In this document: positions 52,782 to 60,835 of the stretch, piece by piece
Layout of the letters: each line of letters begins with the position of its first letter
Numbering within the stretch: position 1 is the stretch's first letter
Assembly (NCBI GenBank): GCA_046296295.1
Contig: JBKBLG010000004.1
Span: 1 to 64,000, forward strand
Source: UBA10646 sp046296295
GTDB taxonomy: Bacteria; Bacteroidota; Bacteroidia; Chitinophagales; Chitinophagaceae
Direction of reading: 5' to 3'
Length of the DNA stretch: 64,000 bases
Translations under genes and position numbers: made by a program
Notes under the pieces: generated by a model
Told to the model about the DNA's origin: nothing
Seen by the model: the letters and a program-made list of their open reading frames with translations, nothing else
Databases searched by the model: none

Positions 52782-53672
52782 ATGAAAAAGCATTGGTTCG
52801 GCTTATTGGCCTTAGCAACGCTGGTTTTAGTTTCGCCGAAAGCCTACAGCCAGTATTATTACTACAACGATCGTCATCTTGATAAAGATGTTATTTGGGA
52901 AGTTGGTGCCCAAGTAGGCATTATGAATTGTATTACCGACCTCGGTAAGAAAGGTTTCACTACTACCAATTCTAATTTATCGGGTGGCTTTTACGCCGGT
53001 TTTCTCTACCAAAATTTTATTGGAGCCCGTTTAGAGTTCAACTGGGGCCGTATTGAAGCCGCCGATAGCCTTGCCAGCAAAGGATCGCCGCAATACAACA
53101 GAAACCTTAGTTTTCGCAGTAACATCAATGAAATAAGCATCATTGGTGAATTTCACCCCTTTATGCTAGCATATAAAGACAATATGCCCAGCTTTTCGCC
53201 CTATTTACTAGCCGGTTATACTTACTTTCAATACAACCCACAAGCATACCTCAATGGCAAGTGGATCAACTTACAACCCCTCAGCACAGAAGGTCAAGGC
53301 TTCGAACCTTATAAAAGTACACGCGAAAAATACAACTTAGGACAAACAGCCATACCAGTAGGTATTGGCTTCAAATACGAACTAAGCCAACGTATTAACC
53401 TACGTGCCGAGTTCATGTATCGCTTTACCAGTACCGATTATTTAGACGATGTGAGCAGCACTTACATCGATCCTGCATTATTTGATCAGTACCTTTCGCC
53501 ACAACAAGCAGCATGGGCAAGAGCTTTGTATTATCGTTCCCCCGAAGTAGATCCTTCTGCACCAAGTACACCAAGTGCTACCAACCCTCGCGGTAGTAGC
53601 AACTCAAAAGACGCTTACTGGGGCATCCAATTCAAAATAGGCATCAACCTAGGCCGCGATTTATACCACTAA
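52782..53672 (+). CDS. DUF6089-like outer-membrane beta-barrel protein, tandem paralogue
   Basis: This 296-residue paralogue shares with its neighbour VIWEVGAQVGIMNCITDL, SPYLLAGYTYFQYNPQAYLN, LSTEGQGFEPYKS and FMYRFTSTDYLDDVSSTYID. ATG 52782 (MKKHWFG) gives a good signal peptide ending AYSQ; the upstream TTG at 52755 is unlikely. A Ser/Pro linker (PSAPSTPSATNPRGSS) precedes the last strand. Confidence 0.82.
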   Translation: MKKHWFGLLALATLVLVSPKAYSQYYYYNDRHLDKDVIWEVGAQVGIMNCITDLGKKGFTTTNSNLSGGFYAGFLYQNFIGARLEFNWGRIEAADSLASKGSPQYNRNLSFRSNINEISIIGEFHPFMLAYKDNMPSFSPYLLAGYTYFQYNPQAYLNGKWINLQPLSTEGQGFEPYKSTREKYNLGQTAIPVGIGFKYELSQRINLRAEFMYRFTSTDYLDDVSSTYIDPALFDQYLSPQQAAWARALYYRSPEVDPSAPSTPSATNPRGSSNSKDAYWGIQFKIGINLGRDLYH

Positions 53673-53680
53673 AACATACC

Positions 53681-53694
53681 ACCTTACGGTAAAT
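53681..53694 (-). repeat. Dispersed element 47
   Basis: ATTTACCGTAAGGT; intergenic, abuts the terminator at 53695. Confidence 0.9.
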
Positions 53695-53726
53695 AAAAAA
53701 GCCACGCTATTAAAGCGTGGCTTTTT
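53695..53726. terminator. Bidirectional rho-independent terminator
   Basis: AAAAAGCCACGCT pairs with AGCGTGGCTTTTT around five or six bases. A dispersed element (53681-53694) abuts its left side. Confidence 0.92.
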
Positions 53727-53900
53727 GCTGTAGGGGTAGGGCTCGAACCTACACGAGGCAGTTAGCCATTGAGCAAAAAAAGAACAGAGAGCTAATCTGT
53801 TCAAACTGGTGGTCGACCCCAGTCGATGTATCTGCAGTTACATCGGCATTACTCAACGTTTATCCTGAACTCCTCACCCCCGAGACAAGAGGGCATGTCT
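53727..53900 (-). ncRNA. Structured intergenic region with tRNA T-arm-like hairpin
   Basis: On the minus strand several hairpins follow each other: CGATGTA/TACATCG, CTGG/CCAG around GGTCGACCA, and GAACAGA/TCTGTTC followed by seven T residues, a terminator-like element. Next comes GTAGG-TTCGAGC-CCTAC, a textbook tRNA T-arm (loop TTCRANY) followed by CCCTACA as if an acceptor 3' strand. No matching 5' acceptor (TGTAGGG) is found at tRNA distance, so it is not a complete tRNA. It could be a tRNA-derived remnant, an old attachment site or an unclassified small RNA. Confidence 0.35.
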
Positions 53901-54072
53901 GCCAAAAATTTCATCACCCCACAGTATAAAGAACTATTGTTCGTTGTTGATAGAGCAATATTAAATCAAAAACGCTATTCAGTAGTAATTTTCCAAAGAA
54001 AATTTTTAATTTTTTGAAATTATTCAAAAAATATTTTATTTGCTTTGAAAACAACAAAAAACAATTACTAAA

Positions 54073-54537
54073 ATGGCTGCAAAACCCGTACTCGACAAAT
54101 TAGATTATCAAATCTTACAAAACATGATGGAAGATGCCACCATCAGCTACGCCGACCTCGGAAAAAAACTTTTTGTATCGGGCGGCACCATTCACGTTCG
54201 CATCAAAAAACTACAAGAAATGGGCGTTGTTAAAGGCACCCGACTGCATGTAGATGTAAAGCAACTCGGTTACGACGTAATTGCTTTTATCGGCATTTAC
54301 CTCGAAAAAAGCAGCCTTTACGATACCGTTGCCAAAGAACTACGCCGCATCCCCGAAATTGTACGGGTTAACTATACCACGGGCAACTACAGTATGTTTG
54401 TAGAAGTCGTTTGCAAAGATATCCAACAGCTACGCTATGTATTACACGATGAGCTACAAAAAATAAAAGGCATCGAACGCACCGAAACACTCATTTCGCT
54501 CGAAGAAAGTTTCAACCGCAACGTACTTGTTGGCTAA
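54073..54537 (+). CDS. Lrp/AsnC family transcriptional regulator
   Basis: This 154-residue feast/famine regulator has an N-terminal HTH (LDYQILQNMMEDATISYADLGKKLFVSGGTIHVRIKKLQEMGVV) and a C-terminal RAM domain (AFIGIYLEKSSLYDTVAKEL ... VRVNYTTGNYSMFVEVVCKD). It should sense an amino acid. It is preceded by an AT-rich promoter region (about 53930-54072). Two dispersed elements follow. Confidence 0.92.
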   Translation: MAAKPVLDKLDYQILQNMMEDATISYADLGKKLFVSGGTIHVRIKKLQEMGVVKGTRLHVDVKQLGYDVIAFIGIYLEKSSLYDTVAKELRRIPEIVRVNYTTGNYSMFVEVVCKDIQQLRYVLHDELQKIKGIERTETLISLEESFNRNVLVG

Positions 54538-54539
54538 CC

Positions 54540-54553
54540 ATTTACCGTAAGGT
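54540..54553 (+). repeat. Dispersed element 48 (pair with 49)
   Basis: ATTTACCGTAAGGT; intergenic, 2 bp past the Lrp stop. Confidence 0.9.
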
Positions 54554-54573
54554 AATCAACACTTATAAATGCT

Positions 54574-54587
54574 GCCTTACGGCAAAT
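54574..54587 (-). repeat. Dispersed element 49 (pair with 48)
   Basis: ATTTGCCGTAAGGC; 20 bp from element 48, opposite orientation; no other terminator is visible here. Confidence 0.9.
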
Positions 54588-54690
54588 GAAAACGCAACCA
54601 CAAGCCAGCAAATTATTTCTACCGAAACGGCATCGTTGAATTACGTAAGCAAAGTTTCTTACGTATCTTAGGCACAACGATGCTTTGCTT

Positions 54691-56439
54691 ATGGGAGATA
54701 TTCAAATAAAAGTGCAACCCACCCAATACGACGCTGTAATTGTAGGTTCGGGTGCCGGCGGCGGAATGGCCGCCTACATGCTTAGTAAAGCCGGACTAAA
54801 AGTGGCGCTCATAGAAGCGGGTCCAATGTACGACCCGGCCAAAAACATCACACAGCTTAAAAACCCGTGGGATAGTGTGCGGCGCGGCGCCAGCACTCGT
54901 TTTAGACCCTTCGGCGATTTCGATGCCAGCTATTGGGGTTGGCAAATAGATGGCGAACCCTACACCAAAGCCGAAGGTACCGAGTGGGACTGGTGGCGAG
55001 CTCGTATGGTTGGCGGACGCACCAATCACTGGGGGCGAATATCGCTACGATTCGGTCCGAAAGATTTCAAACGCAAGAGTATCGATGGCTTAGGCGATGA
55101 TTGGCCTATTTCTTACGACGATGTTAAACCCTATTACGATCGTATTGATCGTATCATCGGCGTTTTTGGCAGCAATGAAGGTTTAGAAAACGACCCCGAC
55201 GGAATTTTTTTACCACCTCCCAAGCCTCGCCTTCACGAATTAATGATTAAAAAAGCGGCTACAGGTATTGGTATTCCTGTAATTCCTTCGCGACTTTCTA
55301 TTCTTACACAACCGTTACAAGAAGCTACAACCCAACGTGGTAAATGTTTCTATTGCAGTCAGTGCAACAGGGGTTGCATGGTTTATGGCGATTTTTCGGC
55401 TAGCTCTGTATTAATAAAACCAGCCATAGCTACCGGTAAGGTAGATGTATTTACCAATGCTATGGCCCGCGAAGTACTCACAAACAAAGAGGGTTTAGCA
55501 ACGGGCGTATCTTATGTAAGTAAAGATGACCTTCAAGAGTATCAGGTATACGGCAGGGTGGTAATATTAGCAGCTAGTGCTTGCGAAAGTGCACGCTTAT
55601 TGCTCAACTCAAAAAGCCAGCGCCATCCTAATGGCCTCGCTAATAATAGCGATGTGGTAGGGCGTTACTTACACGATAGTACCGGCGCAGCCATGGGTGG
55701 TGTACTTCCACAATTATTTGGTCGTAAGCGATATAACGAAGATGGTGTGGGCGGTATGCATATTTATACACCTTGGTGGCTCGATAACAAAAAGCTCAAT
55801 TTTCCTCGCGGTTATCATATTGAATATTGGGGTGGCATGAGCCAACCCAGTTATGGCTTTGGTTTTGATATGCAAAACTTGAATGGAAAATACACCGTTA
55901 ATGGCAAGCAAAAACCAGCCGGAGGCTATGGCGCATCACTCAAAGAAGATGTACGCTTTTTTTATGGTGCTAGCGTAGGTATGGCAGGCCGTGGAGAAGC
56001 CATCCCAAGAAAAGATAATTATTGCGAAATAGACCCTCAAGTAGTAGACCAATATGGCATACCTGTATTACGATTCAATGTTAAGTGGAGCGATTATGAA
56101 ATACAGCAAGCTAAACACATGAAAGAAACCTTTGCCGAAATCATGCACAATATGGGTGCTGTAATTACTTGGGGTAACAACGATGGCCCTGACAATAACT
56201 ACGGCTTAGAAAGTCCGGGTAAGATTATTCACGAAGCTGGTACTGTTCGCATGGGTAACGACCCCAAAACATCGGCACTCAACAAATACAACCAAGCGCA
56301 CGACTGCAAAAACTTGTTTGTAGTAGATGGCGGACCTTTTGTATCGCAAGCCGATAAAAATATTACCTGGACCATTTTGGCACTCAGCATGAGAGCCAGC
56401 GATTACATTATCGACCAAATGAAAAAGCGTAATCTCTAA
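54691..56439 (+). CDS. GMC-family FAD oxidoreductase (membrane sugar/alcohol dehydrogenase large subunit)
   Basis: This 582-residue flavoprotein belongs to the GMC family. The FAD loop is VIVGSGAGGGMAAYMLSKAG and the C-terminal segment is HEAGTVRMGNDP ... NLFVVDGGPFVSQADKNITW. A Cys cluster Cys-x2-Cys-x2-Cys-x3-Cys (CFYCSQCNRGC) suggests an iron-sulfur centre like those of FAD glucose/fructose dehydrogenases; this is inference. ATG 54691 (MGDIQ) is chosen over a TTG six bases upstream. The next gene encodes the matching small subunit, so the pair probably oxidises a sugar or sugar acid in the periplasm. Confidence 0.9.
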   Translation: MGDIQIKVQPTQYDAVIVGSGAGGGMAAYMLSKAGLKVALIEAGPMYDPAKNITQLKNPWDSVRRGASTRFRPFGDFDASYWGWQIDGEPYTKAEGTEWDWWRARMVGGRTNHWGRISLRFGPKDFKRKSIDGLGDDWPISYDDVKPYYDRIDRIIGVFGSNEGLENDPDGIFLPPPKPRLHELMIKKAATGIGIPVIPSRLSILTQPLQEATTQRGKCFYCSQCNRGCMVYGDFSASSVLIKPAIATGKVDVFTNAMAREVLTNKEGLATGVSYVSKDDLQEYQVYGRVVILAASACESARLLLNSKSQRHPNGLANNSDVVGRYLHDSTGAAMGGVLPQLFGRKRYNEDGVGGMHIYTPWWLDNKKLNFPRGYHIEYWGGMSQPSYGFGFDMQNLNGKYTVNGKQKPAGGYGASLKEDVRFFYGASVGMAGRGEAIPRKDNYCEIDPQVVDQYGIPVLRFNVKWSDYEIQQAKHMKETFAEIMHNMGAVITWGNNDGPDNNYGLESPGKIIHEAGTVRMGNDPKTSALNKYNQAHDCKNLFVVDGGPFVSQADKNITWTILALSMRASDYIIDQMKKRNL

Positions 56440-56449
56440 ACATGAAGCT

Positions 56450-57100
56450 ATGAAACGCAGAGACACCTTAAAAGCCATAGCAATCGGCACCTTAAGTGGT
56501 ACAGCACTACTTACCGCAAGTTGCAATACCAACAAAACAGCCAATAATAGCAGCCCTTCTGTTGGTAGTGGGCCCGACCGCATGAAAGAAGAAGCAGAAT
56601 ACGAAGCAAAGCTAAAAGCAACACCCGACTTTTTTACCCCGCACGAAATGGCTACCATTAGTGTACTTGCCGATATTATTATACCAAAAGATGACGTGAG
56701 TGGCAGTGCTACCGATGCCAAAGTTCCCGAGTTCATTGGCTTTATTGTGAAAGAAATGACCTACTACCAAACACCACTTCGCGGCGGTTTAAAATGGCTC
56801 GACAACTACGCATTAAAGCAATATCAAAAAACTTTTATTGCCCTCACACAACAGCAACAAATAATCATTATAGATGCCATTGCCTACCCCGAAAAGGCGG
56901 CCAGCAACATGCAACAAGGTGTTTCATTTTTTAACCTCATACGCAACCTAACAGTAACAGCATTTTACACCAGCGAAATTGGTGTGAAAGATTTAGGCTA
57001 CGTTGGCAACCAACCAAACGAATGGAAAGGCGTGCCAGCCGATGTACTAGCACAATATCAACTTGCCTATAGCGAGCAAGAACTTAAAATATGTATTTGA
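56450..57100 (+). CDS. Gluconate 2-dehydrogenase subunit 3 family protein
   Basis: This 216-residue protein starts MKRRDTLKAIAIGTLSGTAL, a Tat-like signal with an RR pair, and has a Cys in TASCN, possibly lipidated. The body (FTPHEMATISVLADIIIPKDD ... PEFIGFIVKEM ... GGLKWLDNYALKQY) is typical of the small subunit that helps export and stabilise the GMC dehydrogenase. It lies 10 bp after it. Confidence 0.9.
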   Translation: MKRRDTLKAIAIGTLSGTALLTASCNTNKTANNSSPSVGSGPDRMKEEAEYEAKLKATPDFFTPHEMATISVLADIIIPKDDVSGSATDAKVPEFIGFIVKEMTYYQTPLRGGLKWLDNYALKQYQKTFIALTQQQQIIIIDAIAYPEKAASNMQQGVSFFNLIRNLTVTAFYTSEIGVKDLGYVGNQPNEWKGVPADVLAQYQLAYSEQELKICI

Positions 57101-57142
57101 ATCAATTTGTAATAACGCTTCACTTACGTAAATGATACGCCA

Positions 57143-58552
57143 ATGAGCCAATCATCACGCCGTAAATTTTTACAGCAAACAGCACTCGCAGCTACCGGTT
57201 TTTTTATTGTACCAAGGCATGTGCTAGGGCGAGGATATATACCACCTAGCGACACTTTACGCATTGCAGGCATTGGCGTTGGAGGCAAAGGCGAAAGCGA
57301 CCTATTAGAATTCTCGAAAAGCAAGCATGTAAGCATTGTAAGCCTATGCGATGTAGATGATAAAATGGCGGCCAATAGTGTTAAACGCTTTCCTAAAGCC
57401 AGCTACTACAACGATTTTAGAACTATGCTTGCCAAAGAAAAAAATAACATTGATGCCGTTTGTGTAGCTACCCCCGACCATACCCACGCTGTTGCGGCAC
57501 TTGCTGCTATGCAGCTTGGCAAGCATGTATATGTTCAAAAGCCCCTTGCTCATAGCATTGAAGAAGCCCGCACACTCACCGAAGCAGCAGCCTACTACAA
57601 AGTAGTTACACAAATGGGTAACCAAGGTGCCAGTGGCGATGGTGTACGTATCATGATGGAATGGTACCAACAAGGCCTCATTGGCGAAGTACAAAAAGTA
57701 TATGCTTGGACCAACCGACCCGTATGGCCACAAGGCATACCTACACCTTACGGTAAATACGATATACCCACACACCTACAATGGGATTTATGGCTAGGCC
57801 CTGCTGCTTACACCGATTACAACCCGGCATACCACCCTTTTAATTGGCGTGGCTGGTGGAAGTTTGGTACCGGTGCTTTGGGCGATATGGCCTGTCATAT
57901 TTTAGACCCCGTATTTAGATTATTGCCCATTAACCACCCGTACGAAGTTGCTTGCAGTGTACCGGCAACTTACACCCGTATGTGGAGCGAAACTGTGTAT
58001 GGCGATAGCTGCCCGGCAGCATCGGTAATTCATTTAAAATATCGCAACCAACAAACACAAGCACCTATTAGCCTTACTTGGATGGATGGTGGCCTATTAC
58101 CAGAACGCCCCGAAGAGTTACTACCCGATGAACCTATGGGCAATGGCGATGGTGGTGTGCTTTTCATTGGCACTAAGGGTAAGATGATGGCAGGCTGTTA
58201 TGCTAGTAACCCTACTTTGTTACCCACAGCCCGTTCGAAAGAACATTTACCGCAAGGTACCATACCTAAAGTGCCAGAAGGGCATTACCTACAGTGGGTA
58301 AATGCCTGTATGAATGGTTACAGTAAAGGGGTTACAAGCAGTCCATTCAGTTATGCAGGGCCTTTTGTAGAAAGTATTCTAATAGGCAACTTGGCCTTAC
58401 GTAGCTGGCAGTTTGAGCAACAAAGTAACCCGCGTTTTCCTGGGAGGCGTTCATTACTGTGGGATGCACAGAACTTACGCATCACCAATTTTGATGAAGC
58501 CAATCAATTTGTTCGTAACAACTACAGAGCGGGTTGGGCGTTATCTTCTTAG
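57143..58552 (+). CDS. Tat-exported Gfo/Idh/MocA family oxidoreductase
   Basis: This 469-residue protein has a twin-arginine signal (SRRKFLQQTALAATGFF). A Rossmann domain follows (LRIAGIGVGGKGESDLLEF, IDAVCVATPDHTHAVAALAAM, KHVYVQKPLAHSIEEARTL with EKP replaced by QKP). The C-terminal sheet domain contains GDMACHILDPVFRLL. Such enzymes bind NAD tightly and act on sugar derivatives in the periplasm, consistent with the GMC pair before it. Two dispersed elements are inside (PYGK at 57745, LPQG at 58245). Confidence 0.9.
   Translation: MSQSSRRKFLQQTALAATGFFIVPRHVLGRGYIPPSDTLRIAGIGVGGKGESDLLEFSKSKHVSIVSLCDVDDKMAANSVKRFPKASYYNDFRTMLAKEKNNIDAVCVATPDHTHAVAALAAMQLGKHVYVQKPLAHSIEEARTLTEAAAYYKVVTQMGNQGASGDGVRIMMEWYQQGLIGEVQKVYAWTNRPVWPQGIPTPYGKYDIPTHLQWDLWLGPAAYTDYNPAYHPFNWRGWWKFGTGALGDMACHILDPVFRLLPINHPYEVACSVPATYTRMWSETVYGDSCPAASVIHLKYRNQQTQAPISLTWMDGGLLPERPEELLPDEPMGNGDGGVLFIGTKGKMMAGCYASNPTLLPTARSKEHLPQGTIPKVPEGHYLQWVNACMNGYSKGVTSSPFSYAGPFVESILIGNLALRSWQFEQQSNPRFPGRRSLLWDAQNLRITNFDEANQFVRNNYRAGWALSS
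57745..57758 (-). repeat. Dispersed element 50
   Basis: ATTTACCGTAAGGT; inside the Gfo/Idh/MocA gene, encodes PYGK. Confidence 0.88.
58245..58258 (+). repeat. Dispersed element 51
   Basis: ATTTACCGCAAGGT; inside the Gfo/Idh/MocA gene, encodes LPQG. Confidence 0.88.
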
Positions 58553-58651
58553 AACCAATGGTAGCCTAAGTATATTTCCCATAAACGCAAGGTTATGCTA
58601 TGCTGCTATCGGTTAACTTTGCCAACAAATTCGAGGCGATAACGCAAGCAC

Positions 58652-60505
58652 ATGAGCACAACGATAAAAGAAGAATTACTGAAAGATGTGGTGATTAAAT
58701 TCGCCGGCGATAGCGGCGATGGTATGCAGCTTACAGGTCAGCAATTCACCAATAACACTGCTTTATTAGGTATTGATTTGGCTACCTTCCCCGATTTTCC
58801 AGCCGAAATTCGTGCCCCTCAAGGTACACTACCCGGGGTAAGTGGGTTCCAATTACATTTTAGTAGCGAACGTATATATACACCAGGCGATGCTTGCGAT
58901 GTGCTAGTTGCCATGAATGCAGCCGCCTTAAAAGTGAACCTGAAAAGTTTGAAACCCGGGGGTAAAATTATCGCCAATACCGATGGCTTCGATGCCAAAA
59001 ATCTACGCCTGGCCAATTATGCCGATGGTATTAACCCACTTGAAGATGGTAGCCTCGATAGCTATGAGCTAATTAAGATAGATGTTACCAAAATGGTTCG
59101 TGAGGCTTTGAAAGATGCTGCCGAACTAGGTACCAAAGAAAAAGACAGGGCTAAAAACATGTTTGTGCTGGGTTACTTGTACTGGATGTACAACCGTAAC
59201 TTAGATAGCACTATCGATTTCTTACAAGAAAAATTTGGCAAAAAAGAAGCTATTCTTCAAAGCAATATTAAGGTGTTGCAAGCTGGTTATAATTATGGTG
59301 ATACTACCGAAACATTTACCGCAAGGTATCGTGTAGCAAAAGCCAAACTGCCCGCCGGCGAATACCGCAGTATCATGGGTAATCAGGCACTTGCATACGG
59401 ACTTATTGCAGCGGCCGAAAAAAGTGGACTTCCATTATTTTTAGGCTCTTACCCCATTACACCAGCTAGCGATATTCTGCACGAATTAAGTAAGCACAAA
59501 ACATTTGGTGTTCGCACGTTTCAAGCAGAAGATGAAATTGCTGGTATCACCGCGGCTATTGGTGCCGCTTATGGTGGTAGCCTTGGCGTTACTACTACCA
59601 GTGGGCCCGGTATGGCTTTAAAAACAGAAGCTATGGGCTTAGCTGTAATGCTAGAAATACCTCTAGTAATTGTGAATGTGCAACGTGGCGGCCCAAGTAC
59701 AGGCTTACCTACTAAAACCGAACAAAGCGATTTATTGCAAGCACTGTATGGCCGTAACGGCGAATGTCCAATGCCGGTTATCGCAGCAAGCACACCTAGC
59801 GATTGCTTTAGTGCTGTGTACGAAGCTGCACGCATTGCCGTACAACACATGACACCTGTGATTTTTTTAAGCGATGGCTACATTGCCAACGGTGCAGAAC
59901 CTTGGCGCTTTCCACAAGCAAGCGATTTGGCCCCCATTAATGTTGCCTTTAAAGAAGCACTCGCAGCTAACGAAACACAATTCTACCCTTATCTACGCGA
60001 CGAAAAATTGGTTCGCCCCTGGGTGGTGCCAGGTACACCAGGCTTAGAACACAGAATTGGTGGTTTAGAAAAACAAAATATTACAGGTAACGTTAGTTAC
60101 GACCCCGATAATCACCAATTGATGGTGAAAATTCGTCAAGAAAAGGTAGATAAAATTGCCCAATACATTCCAGAACAAACCTTAGATAGCGGACCCGAAA
60201 AAGGCAAGGTATTGGTACTCGGTTGGGGTAGTACCTACGGTGCTATTAAAAGTGCAGTATTAACTCTACAGGCCGAAGGCCATGCCGTGAGTCATGCACA
60301 CTTACGCTATATCAGACCATTTCCAAAGAACCTCGGTAATATATTACGCAACTTTGAGCACGTTGTAATTCCTGAAATTAATAACGGTCAGCTCATCAAA
60401 GTAATTCGCAGCGAATATTTGGTAGATGCGAAAGGATACAATAAAATTATGGGAGTACCTATTACAACTACAGAATTAGAGGCTCACTTACGCACCTATT
60501 TGTAA
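58652..60505 (+). CDS. korA: 2-oxoacid:ferredoxin oxidoreductase alpha/gamma fusion subunit
   Basis: This 617-residue protein fuses the gamma domain (VVIKFAGDSGDGMQLTGQQF, residues 11-180) with the alpha pyrimidine-binding domain (GLPLFLGSYPITPASDILHEL, TTSGPGMALKTEAMGLAVM, QRGGPSTGLPTKTEQSD). It should convert 2-oxoglutarate (or a related 2-oxoacid) to the acyl-CoA with reduction of ferredoxin. The beta (thiamine diphosphate) subunit, usually next, is absent; a terminator and tRNA-Phe follow instead. The element at 59314 encodes FTAR. Confidence 0.92.
   Translation: MSTTIKEELLKDVVIKFAGDSGDGMQLTGQQFTNNTALLGIDLATFPDFPAEIRAPQGTLPGVSGFQLHFSSERIYTPGDACDVLVAMNAAALKVNLKSLKPGGKIIANTDGFDAKNLRLANYADGINPLEDGSLDSYELIKIDVTKMVREALKDAAELGTKEKDRAKNMFVLGYLYWMYNRNLDSTIDFLQEKFGKKEAILQSNIKVLQAGYNYGDTTETFTARYRVAKAKLPAGEYRSIMGNQALAYGLIAAAEKSGLPLFLGSYPITPASDILHELSKHKTFGVRTFQAEDEIAGITAAIGAAYGGSLGVTTTSGPGMALKTEAMGLAVMLEIPLVIVNVQRGGPSTGLPTKTEQSDLLQALYGRNGECPMPVIAASTPSDCFSAVYEAARIAVQHMTPVIFLSDGYIANGAEPWRFPQASDLAPINVAFKEALAANETQFYPYLRDEKLVRPWVVPGTPGLEHRIGGLEKQNITGNVSYDPDNHQLMVKIRQEKVDKIAQYIPEQTLDSGPEKGKVLVLGWGSTYGAIKSAVLTLQAEGHAVSHAHLRYIRPFPKNLGNILRNFEHVVIPEINNGQLIKVIRSEYLVDAKGYNKIMGVPITTTELEAHLRTYL
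59314..59327 (+). repeat. Dispersed element 52
   Basis: ATTTACCGCAAGGT; inside korA, encodes FTAR. Confidence 0.88.
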
Positions 60506-60531
60506 GTTAAAAAGTTATAAATACCATTTTG

Positions 60532-60556
60532 AAAGCTACCTGCGGGTAGCTTTTTT
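60532..60556 (+). terminator. Rho-independent terminator after korA
   Basis: AAAGCTACC (60532-60540) pairs with GGTAGCTTT (60545-60553) around TGCG, then further T residues follow. Confidence 0.93.
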
Positions 60557-60570
60557 AGTGTATAACAAAA

Positions 60571-60584
60571 ACCTTACGGTAAAT
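60571..60584 (-). repeat. Dispersed element 53
   Basis: ATTTACCGTAAGGT; intergenic, left side of the tRNA-Phe unit. Confidence 0.9.
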
Positions 60585-60585
60585 A

Positions 60586-60614
60586 AAAACGCCTCAGTAC
60601 ATACTGAAGCGTTT
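60586..60614 (-). terminator. Terminator of tRNA-Phe (minus strand)
   Basis: AAACGC-C-TCAGTA pairs with TACTGA-A-GCGTTT around CA. On the minus strand it runs into a T-rich stretch just past the tRNA 3' end. A dispersed element (60571-60584) abuts it. Confidence 0.8.
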
Positions 60615-60615
60615 G

Positions 60616-60688
60616 TGGTGTGGGCCGGGATCGAACCGGCGACACAAGGATTTTCAGTCCTTTGCTCTACCGACTGAGCTACCGCACC
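60616..60688 (-). tRNA. tRNA-Phe (anticodon GAA)
   Basis: The 73-nt minus-strand sequence folds as a cloverleaf: D-arm GCTC...GAGC, anticodon arm AAGGA-CTGAAAA-TCCTT with anticodon GAA, and T-arm GCCGG-TTCGATC-CCGGC. The acceptor pairs GGTGCGG with CCACACC, leaving one apparent C-A mismatch at the fifth pair. CCA is not encoded. Confidence 0.93.
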
Positions 60689-60739
60689 TTTTTTGTTCGG
60701 GTGGCAAATATAGGAGGGCATCGTAAATCTGCCAAGTAT

Positions 60740-60753
60740 TTTTACCGTAAGGT
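60740..60753 (+). repeat. Dispersed element 54
   Basis: TTTTACCGTAAGGT; intergenic, right side of tRNA-Phe, opposite to element 53. Confidence 0.85.
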
Positions 60754-60835
60754 TAAAAATAAATTTGTCTAAATATTTTAGCAAAATGTTAGAGAATCAA
60801 ATATTTTTGTACACCATCAAAAAAAAATAATTCGC

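Noticed and set aside
53717..53929. Plus-strand open frame of 70 codons after the barrel gene
   Set aside because: It runs through a terminator and several RNA hairpins, has atypical composition and no family resemblance.
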